DNA of 64,000 nucleotides, taken from positions 334,632 through 398,631 of the forward strand of contig NZ_KE383985.1 of the NCBI RefSeq assembly GCF_000423185.1, given 5' to 3'. Under the pieces are notes generated by a model that saw only the letters and a program-made list of their open reading frames with translations, had not been told where the DNA came from and made no database searches. The DNA is from Inquilinus limosus DSM 16000 (GTDB taxonomy: Bacteria; Pseudomonadota; Alphaproteobacteria; DSM-16000; Inquilinaceae). Each line of letters begins with the position of its first letter. Position 1 is the stretch's first letter. Positions 15,434 through 27,876 of the stretch are shown piece by piece. The position numbers and the translations under genes are program-made.

Positions 15434-17872
15434 ATGCGCCTGATCGGCTGGCTCCTGTCCTCCCTCATCCTCCTCCTGGTCATCGCGGCGATCGGGGTCT
15501 TCGCGGCCGCCAGCTATTTCGGCCGCGACCTGCCGGATACGGCGCAGCTGGCCGAATATGCCCCGCCCATCACCACCCGCCTGCATGCGGCCGACGGCCG
15601 GCTGATGGCGGAATATGCCAGCCAGAACCGCCTGTTCGTGCCGTTCGGGGCGATCCCGCCCCTGGTGGCGCAGGCCTTCGTCTCGGCCGAGGACCAGCGC
15701 TTCTACGACCATCCGGGCGTCGACCTCCAGGGCATCGCCCGGGCCGGCATCTCCGCCATCCAGAACTACGCCTCCGGCCGCCGGGTGGAGGGCGCCTCGA
15801 CCATCACCCAGCAGGTGGCGCGCAACTTCTTCCTGACGCCGGACCGGGCGATCAGCCGCAAGATCCGCGAGGTGCTGCTGGCGTTCCGGATCGAGAGCGC
15901 CTTCACCAAGCAGCAGATCCTCGAGCTGTATCTGAACCAGATCTATCTCGGCCGCGGCGCCTACGGCGTGGCGGCGGCGTCGCTGGCCTATTTCAACAAG
16001 CCGCTGAAGGACCTGACGATCTCCGAGGCCGCCTTCCTGGCCGGCCTGCCGAAGGCGCCCAGCAGCTACGACCCGAAGACCCGGCTGGACGCCGCCGTCG
16101 CCCGCCGCAACTACGTCATCGGCCGGCTGCTGGAGGACGGGGCGATCACCCGGGAGCAGGCCGACGCCGCCCGGGCCGAGCCGCTGGTGACCAAGGACCG
16201 GCGGCAGATCGAGTTCGTCAGCGCCAGCTACTTCGCCGAGGAGGTGCGGCGCGAGCTGCAGCGCCTCTACGGCAACGATGCCCTGTACCAGGGCGGGCTG
16301 TCGGTGCGCACCTCGCTCGACACGCATCTGCAGGATCTGGCCGACCAGGCGTTGCGCGGCGGCCTGCGCAGTTACGACATGCGGCACGGCTGGCGCGGCC
16401 CGCTGAAGAAGATCGAAGGCTTCGACGACTGGGCCGGGCAGCTGGCCGCGATCGAGCGGCCGGCCGGCGCCGGCGACTGGCAGATGGCCGTGGTGCTGGA
16501 CGTCGACGCCAAGGGAGCGTCCATCGGCTTCTCGGACAAGAGCCGCGGCGTCATCCCCTTCGCCGAGATGAAATGGGCCCGGCCCTGGCGGCCGAACCAG
16601 ACGGTCGGCGCCGAGCCGAGGAGGCCGTCCGACGTGCTGGCCAAGGGCGACGTGATCCTGGTCGAGCCGACCGGCCCGGTGCCGGAGGACAAGGCGGTGC
16701 CGCAGGAATTCGGCCTGCGCCAGATCCCCGACGTGCAGGGCGCGCTGGTGGCGCTCGACCCCAACACCGGCCGGGTGCTGGCGATCACGGGCGGCTACGA
16801 CTACGCGATGAGCGAGTTCGACCGCGGCACCCAGGCGGTGCGACAGCCCGGCTCGACCTTCAAGCCCTTCGTCTATCTGACGGCGCTCGAGGCCGGCTAC
16901 ACCCCGGCCACCATCATCGACGACGCGCCGATCACCATCGACACCGGCACCACCGACTGGGCGCCGGAGAACGACGACCACCGGTTCCTCGGCCCGATGC
17001 CGCTGCGGGTGGGCGTGGAACGGTCGCGCAACCTGATGACGGTGCGGCTGATCCAGGCGGTCGGCCTCGACAAGGTCAAGGAGACGGCGGAGCGCTTCGG
17101 CGTCTACAAGGACATGCCGCTGCTCTACTCCATGGCGCTCGGCGCCGGCGCCACGACGCCGCTGCAGATGGCGACGGGCTTCGCCCAGATCGCCAATGGC
17201 GGCAAGAAGGTGGTGCCGACCTTCATCGACCGCATCCAGGACCGCACCGGCCGGACCATCTACCGGCACGACGACCGGCCCTGCGACAGCTGCGGCCAGC
17301 CCTGGGCCGACCAGGCGGCGCCGGTGATCCCGGACACGCGGGAGCAGATCGCCGACCCGGTCTCGGCCTATCAGATGACCTCGATCCTGCAGGGCGTGGT
17401 GCAGCGCGGCACCGCCTCGGCGCTGAACAAGCTGGGCTTCACCCTGGCCGGCAAGACCGGCACCACCAACGACGCCAAGGACGCCTGGTTCGTCGGCTTC
17501 TCGCCCGACCTGGTGGTGGCGATCTATGTCGGCTTCGACGACCCGAAGACGCTGGGCGCCCGCGAATGGGGGTCGACCGCGGCGCTGCCGATCTTCCGCG
17601 ACTTCATCTCCGAGGCGCTGAAGGGCAAGGACGTGCCGCCCTTCCGCATCCCGCCCGGCGTCAACCTGGTGAAGATCGACCGGCTGACCGGCCAGCCCGC
17701 CTATGGCAGCGGCGGCGACACGATCTGGGAGGCCTTCCGCCCCGGCACCGAGCCCGGCACCGGCTACGCCCTCGACCGGCTCGACGGCACCGGCGGCGCG
17801 ACCGACCAGGGCACCACCAGCTTCGGCGACAGCGTGCCGGAGGCCACGACCGGGACCGGCGGGCTGTACTGA
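15434..17872 (+). CDS. mrcA: Penicillin-binding protein 1A (bifunctional transglycosylase/transpeptidase)
   Basis: 812 residues from the ATG at 15434; the frame upstream has no family similarity. A single N-terminal membrane anchor (LIGWLLSSLILLLVIAAIG) precedes the glycosyltransferase 51 domain with EDQRFYDHPGVD, GASTITQQVARN and KIREVLLAFRIES (about 75-190). A PBP1A-specific OB-like insert follows at about 320-430. The transpeptidase has the SxxK box in PGSTFKPFVY (about 475), SRN at about 530 and KTGTTNDAKDAWFVG near 675. It polymerises and cross-links peptidoglycan from the periplasmic face of the inner membrane. It is divergent from rne, a pairing typical of this class. Confidence 0.96.
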   Translation: MRLIGWLLSSLILLLVIAAIGVFAAASYFGRDLPDTAQLAEYAPPITTRLHAADGRLMAEYASQNRLFVPFGAIPPLVAQAFVSAEDQRFYDHPGVDLQGIARAGISAIQNYASGRRVEGASTITQQVARNFFLTPDRAISRKIREVLLAFRIESAFTKQQILELYLNQIYLGRGAYGVAAASLAYFNKPLKDLTISEAAFLAGLPKAPSSYDPKTRLDAAVARRNYVIGRLLEDGAITREQADAARAEPLVTKDRRQIEFVSASYFAEEVRRELQRLYGNDALYQGGLSVRTSLDTHLQDLADQALRGGLRSYDMRHGWRGPLKKIEGFDDWAGQLAAIERPAGAGDWQMAVVLDVDAKGASIGFSDKSRGVIPFAEMKWARPWRPNQTVGAEPRRPSDVLAKGDVILVEPTGPVPEDKAVPQEFGLRQIPDVQGALVALDPNTGRVLAITGGYDYAMSEFDRGTQAVRQPGSTFKPFVYLTALEAGYTPATIIDDAPITIDTGTTDWAPENDDHRFLGPMPLRVGVERSRNLMTVRLIQAVGLDKVKETAERFGVYKDMPLLYSMALGAGATTPLQMATGFAQIANGGKKVVPTFIDRIQDRTGRTIYRHDDRPCDSCGQPWADQAAPVIPDTREQIADPVSAYQMTSILQGVVQRGTASALNKLGFTLAGKTGTTNDAKDAWFVGFSPDLVVAIYVGFDDPKTLGAREWGSTAALPIFRDFISEALKGKDVPPFRIPPGVNLVKIDRLTGQPAYGSGGDTIWEAFRPGTEPGTGYALDRLDGTGGATDQGTTSFGDSVPEATTGTGGLY

Positions 17873-17945
17873 CGGCCGCCGCGGCCTAGATCAAGCGAAG
17901 CGGCGGGGCTGTCCCGCCGCCCGACGGCCGCACAGGGAGGAACGC

Positions 17946-18230
17946 ATGGCTCTTCGCAAGTTCATCATCGAGCGCGACATCCCCGACGTCGGCAGCCTCG
18001 AGCGCGAGCAGCTGCGCGGCGCCGCCGCCAAGTCCAACGACGCCCTGCGGCAGATCGGCCCCGACATCCAGTGGGTCGAGAGCTATGTCGCCGACAACAA
18101 GACCTTCTGCGTCTACCTCGCCCGCGACGAGGAGGTGATCCGCAAGCACGCCGAGATCAGCGGTTTCCCGGCGACCAGGATCACCGAGATCCGCAAGATG
18201 ATCGACCCGACGACAGAGAAGGCCGGCTGA
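17946..18230 (+). CDS. DUF4242 domain protein (SCO4226-like)
   Basis: 94 residues starting MALRKFIIERDIPDVGSL, preceded by AGGGAGGAACGC. The DUF4242 hallmarks are present: ERDIPDVG, an LxxxAxxSN helix, IQWVESYVADNKTFCVYLA and a C-terminal MIDPTTE. It is a small ferredoxin-like alpha/beta domain that likely dimerises. A Streptomyces homologue (SCO4226) binds nickel; whether this one does is unknown. It lies 73 bases after mrcA and 23 bases before a DUF3293 gene, perhaps on the same transcript. Confidence 0.85.
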   Translation: MALRKFIIERDIPDVGSLEREQLRGAAAKSNDALRQIGPDIQWVESYVADNKTFCVYLARDEEVIRKHAEISGFPATRITEIRKMIDPTTEKAG

Positions 18231-18253
18231 CACGGCCATCGGCGTCACCGGCG

Positions 18254-18706
18254 ATGGACCTCGCGGCGTTCATCCGGCTGCTCGAAGCCTATCGCGACAC
18301 CCGCTACCTGTTCACGGCCGACGGCGCCGAGCACGAGGTGCGGATCGACCGGCGGAACCCGGATGCCGAGGCTTGGCTGGCCGGCCGCGGCGTGACCGGG
18401 GCCGGCTTCGTCAGCGCCGACAACCCGGGCAGCCGGCTGGCGCCGGCGGCCGAGAACGCGGCGGCGCGGCAGCGCCTGGCCGAGGCGGTGCGCCGGCGCG
18501 GCTTCGACGCCGTGCCGCACACCGGCGCCGGGCTGGACGGCGCCTGGCCGCCGGAGCAGGGGCTGCTGGTGCTCGACATGCCGGCCGCGGATCTGGTCGC
18601 CCTGGCGGAGGAATTCGGCCAGAACGCGATCGTCTGGTTCGGCCCCGGCCGGCCGGCGCGGCTGGTGCCGACCCGGCTGCTGTTCGAGGCGCTCTCCCGG
18701 CCATGA
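18254..18706 (+). CDS. DUF3293 domain-containing protein
   Basis: 150 residues. It matches the DUF3293 pattern: an N-terminal aromatic helix (LLEAYRDTRYLF), GFVSADNPGSRLAPAAENAAARQRL (the NPxs...N block), a middle glycine-rich segment with WPPEQGLLVLDM, and LAEEFGQNAIVWF near the C-terminus. The function of the family is unknown. The protein is cytoplasmic with no signal peptide. It follows the DUF4242 gene closely and ends just before a repeat- and terminator-rich gap. Confidence 0.8.
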   Translation: MDLAAFIRLLEAYRDTRYLFTADGAEHEVRIDRRNPDAEAWLAGRGVTGAGFVSADNPGSRLAPAAENAAARQRLAEAVRRRGFDAVPHTGAGLDGAWPPEQGLLVLDMPAADLVALAEEFGQNAIVWFGPGRPARLVPTRLLFEALSRP

Positions 18707-18728
18707 AAAAAGGCCCGCGAGGGTCCTT
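18706..18728 (-). terminator. Possible second terminator reading leftwards from the atp operon
   Basis: On the minus strand an imperfect hairpin (AAGGACCC / GGGCCTT) is followed by six T. It would catch transcripts that read past the atp terminator at 18834-18860. It abuts the stop codon of the convergent DUF3293 gene. Confidence 0.4.
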
Positions 18729-18741
18729 CCCGATTGAGGCT

Positions 18742-18823
18742 CGTAGGTTGGGTTCGCGGCACGCGAACCCAACAGATGGCCGGCGGTGGGATGTTGGGTT
18801 CGCCGGGGCGAACCCAACCTACG
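18742..18823. repeat. Paired GTAGGTTGGGTTCG palindromic repeats
   Basis: Two hairpins stand side by side: TTGGGTTCG...CGAACCCAA at about 18748-18772 and again at 18794-18817. The whole is bounded by CGTAGGTTGGGTTCG on the left and its complement on the right (18809-18823). A diverged copy of the same type occurs at 25597-25630, so this is a dispersed intergenic repeat family. Confidence 0.75.
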
Positions 18824-18833
18824 CCTGTTCCAT

Positions 18834-18860
18834 AAAAAAGGGCCCCTTTCGGGGCCCTTT
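18834..18860 (-). terminator. Rho-independent terminator of the atp operon
   Basis: Perfect 10-bp stem AAAGGGCCCC / GGGGCCCTTT with a 4-base loop, followed on the minus strand by a run of six T. It begins 26 bases after the atpC stop codon. Confidence 0.9.
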
Positions 18861-18885
18861 CCGGTTCGGCGTTGCGGCAGCCCGG

Positions 18886-19311
18886 TCAGGCGTGGCCGGC
18901 GACGCTGCGGCTGACCGCGGTCAGCTTGGCGCGGGCCAGCTTCAGCGCCCGCTCGGCGACCGCCTTGTCGCCGGGGGTCTTGGCGTCGGCCACGTCCTCC
19001 TCGGCGTCGCGCAGCTCCTGCTCGACCTTGGCGCGGTCCAGCGAGGCCACCGGCACCACCTCCTCGGCCAGCACGGTGCAGCGCTCCGGCGTCACCTCGG
19101 CGAAGCCGCCGGTGACGAACAGCCGGCTGGAGATGGCGCTGCGCTGCTCATAGACGTCGATCACACCCGGCTGGATGGTCGACAGCATCGACATGTGCCC
19201 CTTCAGCACGCCGAAATGGCCGTCGCCGCCGGGGACGACCACCATCTCGACCTGCTGCGCCACGAGCAGCTTCTCGGGCGAGACCAGTTCGAAGGCGAAT
19301 TTCTCGGCCAT
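18886..19311 (-). CDS. atpC: ATP synthase F1 subunit epsilon
   Basis: 141 residues. The N-terminal beta-sandwich (FAFELVSPEKLLVAQQVEMVVVPGGDGHFGVLKGHMSML) is the conserved epsilon domain, and the last about 50 residues form the C-terminal two-helix part (KVEQELRDAEEDVADAK). Epsilon links gamma to the c-ring and can inhibit ATP hydrolysis. It is the last gene of the operon, 29 bases after atpD and just before a strong terminator. Confidence 0.97.
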   Translation of the reverse strand: MAEKFAFELVSPEKLLVAQQVEMVVVPGGDGHFGVLKGHMSMLSTIQPGVIDVYEQRSAISSRLFVTGGFAEVTPERCTVLAEEVVPVASLDRAKVEQELRDAEEDVADAKTPGDKAVAERALKLARAKLTAVSRSVAGHA

Positions 19312-19340
19312 GGATGTCCCCGGCAGGCTTGGGCGTCAGA

Positions 19341-21708
<2,368 letters not shown>

Positions 21709-21749
21709 GGCGCCCCGCCTTCAAGTCTCGTGGTGGGTGCGACCGTCGC

Positions 21750-23278
<1,529 letters not shown>

Positions 23279-23279
<1 letters not shown>

Positions 23280-23839
23280 CAGACGGTCCCCTTCATCGCG
23301 AGCTGCAGCTTGGCCAGTTTCGTGCGCAGGGAGCTGTCGACCATGCGCGAGCCGACTTTGACGATCATCCCGCCGAGCAGCGCGGGATCGACTTTGACAT
23401 TGACCTGGACCTTGGCGCCCATGGCCTTCTTCAGCTGATCGACCAGCGCCTCGGTCTGGCGGTCGGTCAGCGCCGCGGCGGCGGTGACCTCGGCGGTGAC
23501 CTCGCCGCGGCGGCGGGCCAGCTCGGCCAGGAAGGCGTCGATCATGGCGTCGAGGGCGAACAGGCGGCGGTTGCGCGCCACCAAGCCGACGAAGCGGCGC
23601 ACCAGGTCGGACACGCCCGCCCGTTCCAGCACCGCGGCCATCGCCTTGCCCTGCGCGTCGCGCGACAGCAGCGGGCTGCGGACCAGACGGCGGAGATCCT
23701 CGCTCTCGGCCAGAGCCGCCTTCAGGCCGCGCAGATCGTCCGCGGTCCGGTCGAGCGTCTTGCCTTCATCTGCGAGTGCGTACAGCGCCGTCGCGTAACT
23801 GGATGCGAGGCCGGATATCCCTGACCCTGTGGCTGCCAC
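23279..23839 (-). CDS. atpH: ATP synthase F1 subunit delta
   Basis: 186 residues from the GTG at 23839. This start is chosen because GAGGGA lies six bases upstream and the product then begins (M)[22 protein letters not shown], the normal delta N-terminus; the open frame upstream is unrelated. Further signatures are [12 protein letters not shown] and the C-terminal [25 protein letters not shown]. Delta forms the peripheral stalk contact with alpha. It is the first gene of the operon; the promoter lies in the 232-base divergent gap shared with the CDF exporter gene. Confidence 0.95.
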
Positions 23840-24071
23840 CGATCGTCCCTCGATCGTTTTGTTTCGATCGTGGCAGGAGGCCACGACCGCCGAGTGTTCG
23901 GGGGGCTCGATCGCACAACAAGATATTGTCCGAGGCCCACCCCTTCCGCTCGGCGCGCCGTCATCTAACATAGCGGTTGGGGGTGTGCAACCGGCATTCC
24001 GGGCGGGTTTTTGATGCTTTGGTGCCGGATGTAGACTGCCGCGAACGATTCGCATCCTCCGGAGAGCCGGA

Positions 24072-25073
24072 ATGCAGCACGACCATCCGCCCGGAGAGGC
24101 GCCGCACACGCACGGATCCGCAGCCGGGCGCGGCCACGCGGCGCACGGCCACGGGCCGGGCCACGACCATCACCCCGGGCATCACCACGGGATGCCGGAG
24201 GGGGCGGATGGTGAGCGGCGCCTGCTGGCCGCTTTGGCGATCACTGCCGGCTTCATGCTGCTCGAGGCGGCCGGCGGCTGGATCGCCAATTCCCTCGCGC
24301 TCCTGGCCGATGCCGGGCACATGCTGACCGATGCGGCGGCGCTGGCGCTGGCCTGGCTGGCGGCGCGGATGGCGCGGCGTCCGCGCGACGCCCGGCGCAG
24401 CTACGGCTACGGCCGGGTGCAGGTGCTGGCCGCCTTCGCCAACGGCATCGTGCTGCTGGCGGTGGTGGTCGCCATCGTGGTCGAGGCCGCCGGCCGCCTG
24501 GCCGCGCCGGCGCCGGTCGAAGGCGGGCTGATGATGGGCATCGCCGCCGCCGGCCTCGTCGCCAACCTTGTCGCCTACCGGGTGCTGCAGGGCGGCGACC
24601 GGACGAATTTGAACCTCCGCGGCGCCGCGCTGCACGTCATGGGCGACCTGCTCGGCTCGATCGGCGCGCTCGCCGCCGGCGCGGTCATCCTCCTGACCGG
24701 CTGGACGCCGATCGATCCGATCCTGTCGGTGCTGGTGTCGCTGCTGGTCCTGCGCAGCGCCTGGGCGATCCTGCGCGAATCCGGCCATGTGCTGGTCGAA
24801 GGCACGCCCGGCGGGATCGACGAGGCGGCGCTGACCGCGGCGATCCTGGCCGGGGTGCCGGCGGTGATCGACGTGCACCACGTCCATGCCTGGACCCTGA
24901 CGCCGGGCCGGCCGATCGTGACCCTGCACGCCCGGCTGCGCGAAGGCGCCGATTCCGACCAGGCGATCGGCGCGGTGACCCGGCTGCTGCGCGACCGCTT
25001 CGGCATCGACCACGCCACGGTGCAGGCGGAATTCGAGATCTGCGCCGATGTCGCGCACGCGCCGCGACACTAA
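24072..25073 (+). CDS. Cation diffusion facilitator (CzcD/ZitB-like) metal exporter
   Basis: 333 residues. The N-terminal about 40 residues are a histidine-rich metal-binding tail (HDHPPGE, HGHGPGHDHHPGHHHG). Six membrane helices follow, with the CDF metal sites: LLADAGHMLTDAAAL (HxxxD in helix II) and NLRGAALHVMGDLLGS (HxxxD in helix V). The C-terminal cytoplasmic domain (VIDVHHVHAWTLTPG) binds zinc in homologues. The arrangement is that of a zinc (possibly cobalt or cadmium) proton antiporter in the inner membrane. It is divergent from the atp operon and stands alone. Confidence 0.92.
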   Translation: MQHDHPPGEAPHTHGSAAGRGHAAHGHGPGHDHHPGHHHGMPEGADGERRLLAALAITAGFMLLEAAGGWIANSLALLADAGHMLTDAAALALAWLAARMARRPRDARRSYGYGRVQVLAAFANGIVLLAVVVAIVVEAAGRLAAPAPVEGGLMMGIAAAGLVANLVAYRVLQGGDRTNLNLRGAALHVMGDLLGSIGALAAGAVILLTGWTPIDPILSVLVSLLVLRSAWAILRESGHVLVEGTPGGIDEAALTAAILAGVPAVIDVHHVHAWTLTPGRPIVTLHARLREGADSDQAIGAVTRLLRDRFGIDHATVQAEFEICADVAHAPRH

Positions 25074-25111
25074 GCGACACGGGCCGGAGCGGAAAAGCGC
25101 AATCGCCAGTT

Positions 25112-25149
25112 CACCTTTTTGCCCGGAAGCGGTAATTATTCAACATAAT
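25112..25149 (+). promoter_or_regulatory. Weak candidate promoter of the ribbon-helix-helix gene
   Basis: An AT-rich patch in the 137-base gap contains TTCACC, then TAATTA 17 bases later, in a locally low-GC stretch about 60 bases before the start codon. The hexamers only loosely fit the sigma-70 consensus. Confidence 0.3.
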
Positions 25150-25210
25150 CCAGTGTATTTGATGTCGCCCATGGCCCGGCTTCCGGGGCTGCGGGCCCGG
25201 AAAGGTGACG

Positions 25211-25558
25211 ATGGGTCATACTGGAGCTCTCGCCCGCGATGCGGACCCGATGTCGATCTGCCGCAACGTGACGGTCGCCGGACGGCGAACCAGCGTCCGC
25301 ATGGAGGTCGTGTTCTGGGACGGGCTGATGGAGATCTGCGCCCGTGAGCAGATCGGCCTGAACGAGATCTGCACCCGCATCGACGCCGCCCGCAGGGGCA
25401 GCGGCCTGACCGGGGCGCTCAGGGTCTTCGTCCTGTGCTATTTCCGCGAGCTGACGCGCCGCCCGGCGACGGTGCAGCCGCCGGCCCACGCCTCGGTCCA
25501 GACCCCGCCGGCGCTGCTGACCGCGGCGCTGGAGGGCGTCGTCGGCGCCAGGGCGTAG
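25211..25558 (+). CDS. Ribbon-helix-helix (RHH_4) domain protein
   Basis: 115 residues from the ATG at 25211, which has GGAAAGG five bases before it; a GTG two codons earlier is an alternative. Residues about 18-80 match the alphaproteobacterial RHH_4 domain: RNVTVAGRRTSVRMEVVFWDGLMEIC, then IGLNEICTRIDAARRGSGLTGALRVFVL. The last about 35 residues are Pro/Ala-rich. These are small dimeric DNA-binding or arylsulfotransferase-associated proteins with poorly known targets. It stands alone, followed by a palindromic repeat. Confidence 0.82.
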   Translation: MGHTGALARDADPMSICRNVTVAGRRTSVRMEVVFWDGLMEICAREQIGLNEICTRIDAARRGSGLTGALRVFVLCYFRELTRRPATVQPPAHASVQTPPALLTAALEGVVGARA

Positions 25559-25596
25559 AGGGCGGGTTCGCTTGAACAGGTGATCGGGGTGCGTGT

Positions 25597-25630
25597 GTAG
25601 CTCGGATTCGCTGCCGCGAACCCGAGCTGC
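25597..25630. repeat. Palindromic repeat, GTAGCTCGGATTCG variant
   Basis: Left arm GTAGCTCGGATTCG (25597-25610) and right arm CGAACCCGAGCTGC (25617-25630) are near-perfect inverted repeats. The layout and the TTCG...CGAACCC core match the repeat pair at 18742-18823, suggesting one family. Confidence 0.65.
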
Positions 25631-25636
25631 GCCATC

Positions 25637-26530
25637 TCAGGCGAGACCGTCCCAGTTCAGCCTTTCGACGGCCGCGACTGGCCGCAGCCGGTGCCGTTCG
25701 GCCGCGGCGGCGAGCTTGTGCGCGTCCGGCCGGCCGGTGGCCCCGTCGCGCAGCTCGGCGCCGTGGATGCCGCCGATCACGAACAGCCCGTCGATCCCGG
25801 CCGCGGCGGCGCCGGCGATGTCGGTGTGGAAGCTGTCGCCGACCGCCAGCACCCGCGCCGGATCGGGCCGGCCCAGCAGCTCGAAGCAGCGGCGATAGAC
25901 CGGCGGATGCGGCTTGCCGTGGTAGAACACCTGCCCGCCCAGCGTCTCGTAATGCTGGGCCAGGGCCCCGGCGCAGATCTGCATCCGGCCGCCGACGATG
26001 ACGACGATGTCCGGGTTGGCGCAGATCATCGGCAGGCTGCGCGCCGCCGCGGCCTCCAGCAGCGGGGCGTGGTCCTCGACCCGCTCCTCCGGGTCGTCGA
26101 TGCCGGTGTTCAGCACGAACTCGGCCTCGGCCAGGTCGTCGACGCGGACGATGTCGTCGACGCCCTCATAGACGTCGGCGTCCCGCTCGGGCCCGAGATG
26201 CAGGAAGCGCTCGCCCAGCGCCTGGTGGAAGTCGTCGTCGCGCGCCACCAGCGCCAGATGCGCCGCCTCGCCCGAGGACAGGATGGCGTCCCAGCAATCC
26301 TCCGGCACGCCGATCTGGGCCAGGCGCTGCGTCACCGACCCGACCCGCCGCGGTGCGTTCGACAGGAGGCACACCTGCTTGCCCTCGGCGCGCAGCCGCT
26401 GCAGGCAGTCGACCACGCCGGGATAGGGCGTGACCCCGTCATGCACCACGCCCCAGAGGTCGACGATGAAGGCGTCGTAGCGGTCGCGGATCGTGGCGAT
26501 GCCGTCGAGGATCGGAATGCTGTCGGTCAT
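25637..26530 (-). CDS. TIGR01459-type HAD hydrolase (NagD-like)
   Basis: 297 residues from the ATG at 26530; the open frame continues upstream only as a shadow of prfB. Motif I is FIVDLWGVVHDG, where the second HAD aspartate is replaced by Trp, a hallmark of this subfamily rather than a mutation. Motif II is CLLSNAPR, the Lys motif lies in FYHGKPHPPVYRRCFELLG, and motif III is VLAVGDSFHTDIAGAAAAGID. It is probably a cytosolic phosphatase of a small sugar phosphate or nucleotide; the substrate is unknown. It lies 75 bases after prfB, with a perfect 10-bp GC hairpin (26578-26600) in the gap. Confidence 0.88.
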   Translation of the reverse strand: MTDSIPILDGIATIRDRYDAFIVDLWGVVHDGVTPYPGVVDCLQRLRAEGKQVCLLSNAPRRVGSVTQRLAQIGVPEDCWDAILSSGEAAHLALVARDDDFHQALGERFLHLGPERDADVYEGVDDIVRVDDLAEAEFVLNTGIDDPEERVEDHAPLLEAAAARSLPMICANPDIVVIVGGRMQICAGALAQHYETLGGQVFYHGKPHPPVYRRCFELLGRPDPARVLAVGDSFHTDIAGAAAAGIDGLFVIGGIHGAELRDGATGRPDAHKLAAAAERHRLRPVAAVERLNWDGLA

Positions 26531-26577
26531 CCGTGCAGGCCTGTTGGTCCCATTCCGGTCTTGTGCCATGGCGGGTG

Positions 26578-26600
26578 GGGCGGCGCCACCGGCGCCGCCC
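26578..26600 (-). terminator. GC hairpin between prfB and the HAD gene
   Basis: Perfect 10-bp stem GGGCGGCGCC / GGCGCCGCCC with a 3-base loop just after the prfB stop codon. It lacks a T-run, so it may only attenuate or stabilise the transcript. Confidence 0.4.
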
Positions 26601-26604
26601 GTGC

Positions 26605-27727
26605 TCAGGCCGTCAGCTCTTCGCCCTGGCCCTTCAGCTTCGCCGCCAGCGAGGCCTCCAGGAACTGGTCGATGTCGCCGTCCAGAACCGAGGCGGAGGC
26701 GCTGGTCTCCACGCCGGTGCGCAGGTCCTTCACCATCTGGTAGGGCTGCAGCACGTAGCTGCGGATCTGGTGGCCCCAGCCGATGTCGGTCTTCTCCGCC
26801 TGCAGCGCCTCGGCCTGGGCCTCGCGCAGCTGCAGCTCGCGCTCGTAGAGGCGGGCGCGCAGCATGTCCATAGCCATGGCCCGGTTGCGGTGCTGCGACC
26901 GGTCGTTCTGGCAGGCGACGATGATCCCGGTCGGGATATGGGTGATGCGGATCGCCGATTCCGTCTTGTTGACGTGCTGGCCGCCCGCGCCCGAGGACCG
27001 GTAGGTGTCGACCTTCAGGTCCTTCTCGTCGATCGTGATGTCGATCGAATCGTCGATCACCGGAGAGACGGCGACCGAGGCGAAGCTGGTGTGCCGCCGC
27101 GCCGCGCTGTCGAAGGGGCTGATCCGGACCAGGCGGTGCACGCCCGATTCGGTCTTCAGCCAGCCATAGGCGTTGTGGCCCTTGATCAGCACCGTGGCCG
27201 ACTTGATCCCGGCCTCTTCGCCCGGGCTCTCCTCCAGCCACTCGACCTTGAAGCCGTGCTGCTCGGCCCAGCGCACATACATGCGCAGCAGCATCTGGCC
27301 CCAGTCCTGGGCCTCGGTGCCGCCGGCGCCGGCATTGACCTCGAGATAGCAGTCGTTGCCGTCGGCCTCGCCGGCCAGCAGGCTCTCCAGCTGCTTCTTC
27401 GCCACCCGCTCGGCCAGCTGGCCCAGCTGCGCCTCGGCATCGGCCAGAACCTCGGCGTCGTCCTCGGCCTCGGCCAGCTCGATCAGGCCGATGGTGTCGT
27501 CGAACTCGCCCGCCAGCGCCTTGTAGCCGGTGATGGCGTTGTCCAGATGGGTGCGCTCGCGCAGCAGGGTCTGCGCCTTCTCCGGGTTGTCCCAGAGCTT
27601 CGGGTCCTCGGCGAGCGCGTTCAGCTCGTCCAGTCGTCTGACGGCGTTATCCCAGTCAAAGAGACCTCCTCAGCAGCGCGAGCGACTGCTTGATCTCTTG
27701 GGCCTTGGCTTCGGTCTCGGCACGCAT
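26605..27727 (-). CDS. prfB: Peptide chain release factor 2, expressed by programmed +1 frameshift
   Basis: The ATG at 27727 (GAGAGGAA upstream) opens 23 codons ending in RRSL and a TGA at 27658-27656. The message there reads AGGAGGTCTCTTTGACTGG: an internal Shine-Dalgarno, the slippery CTT and a TGA followed by C, as in other prfB genes. After skipping one base, translation resumes at GAC (27657) and continues to 26605, giving 373 residues. The RF2 features follow: SPF anticodon-like motif ([13 protein letters not shown]) and GGQ ([15 protein letters not shown]) for peptide release. It recognises UGA and UAA. Low RF2 lets the ribosome slip at the TGA, so synthesis is autoregulated. Confidence 0.96.
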
Positions 27728-27838
27728 GGCGTGCGTTCCTCTCGAATTCCGTTCACAGATCTCGGTGCCTCCGGCCCGCCGCAGGGCGGGGCCGCAGACG
27801 CGAACGGGGGATGTAGGACGGATCGGCCGTGAGGTAAA

Positions 27839-27869
27839 GGCCGCGGGCGGAAAAGATCGTACCGCGGCC
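27839..27869 (-). terminator. Probable terminator of ilvD
   Basis: Perfect 8-bp stem GGCCGCGG / CCGCGGCC with a 15-base loop, starting 7 bases after the ilvD stop codon. On the minus strand it is followed by TTTACC, a short T-run. Confidence 0.5.
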
Positions 27870-27876
27870 CCGTTCC

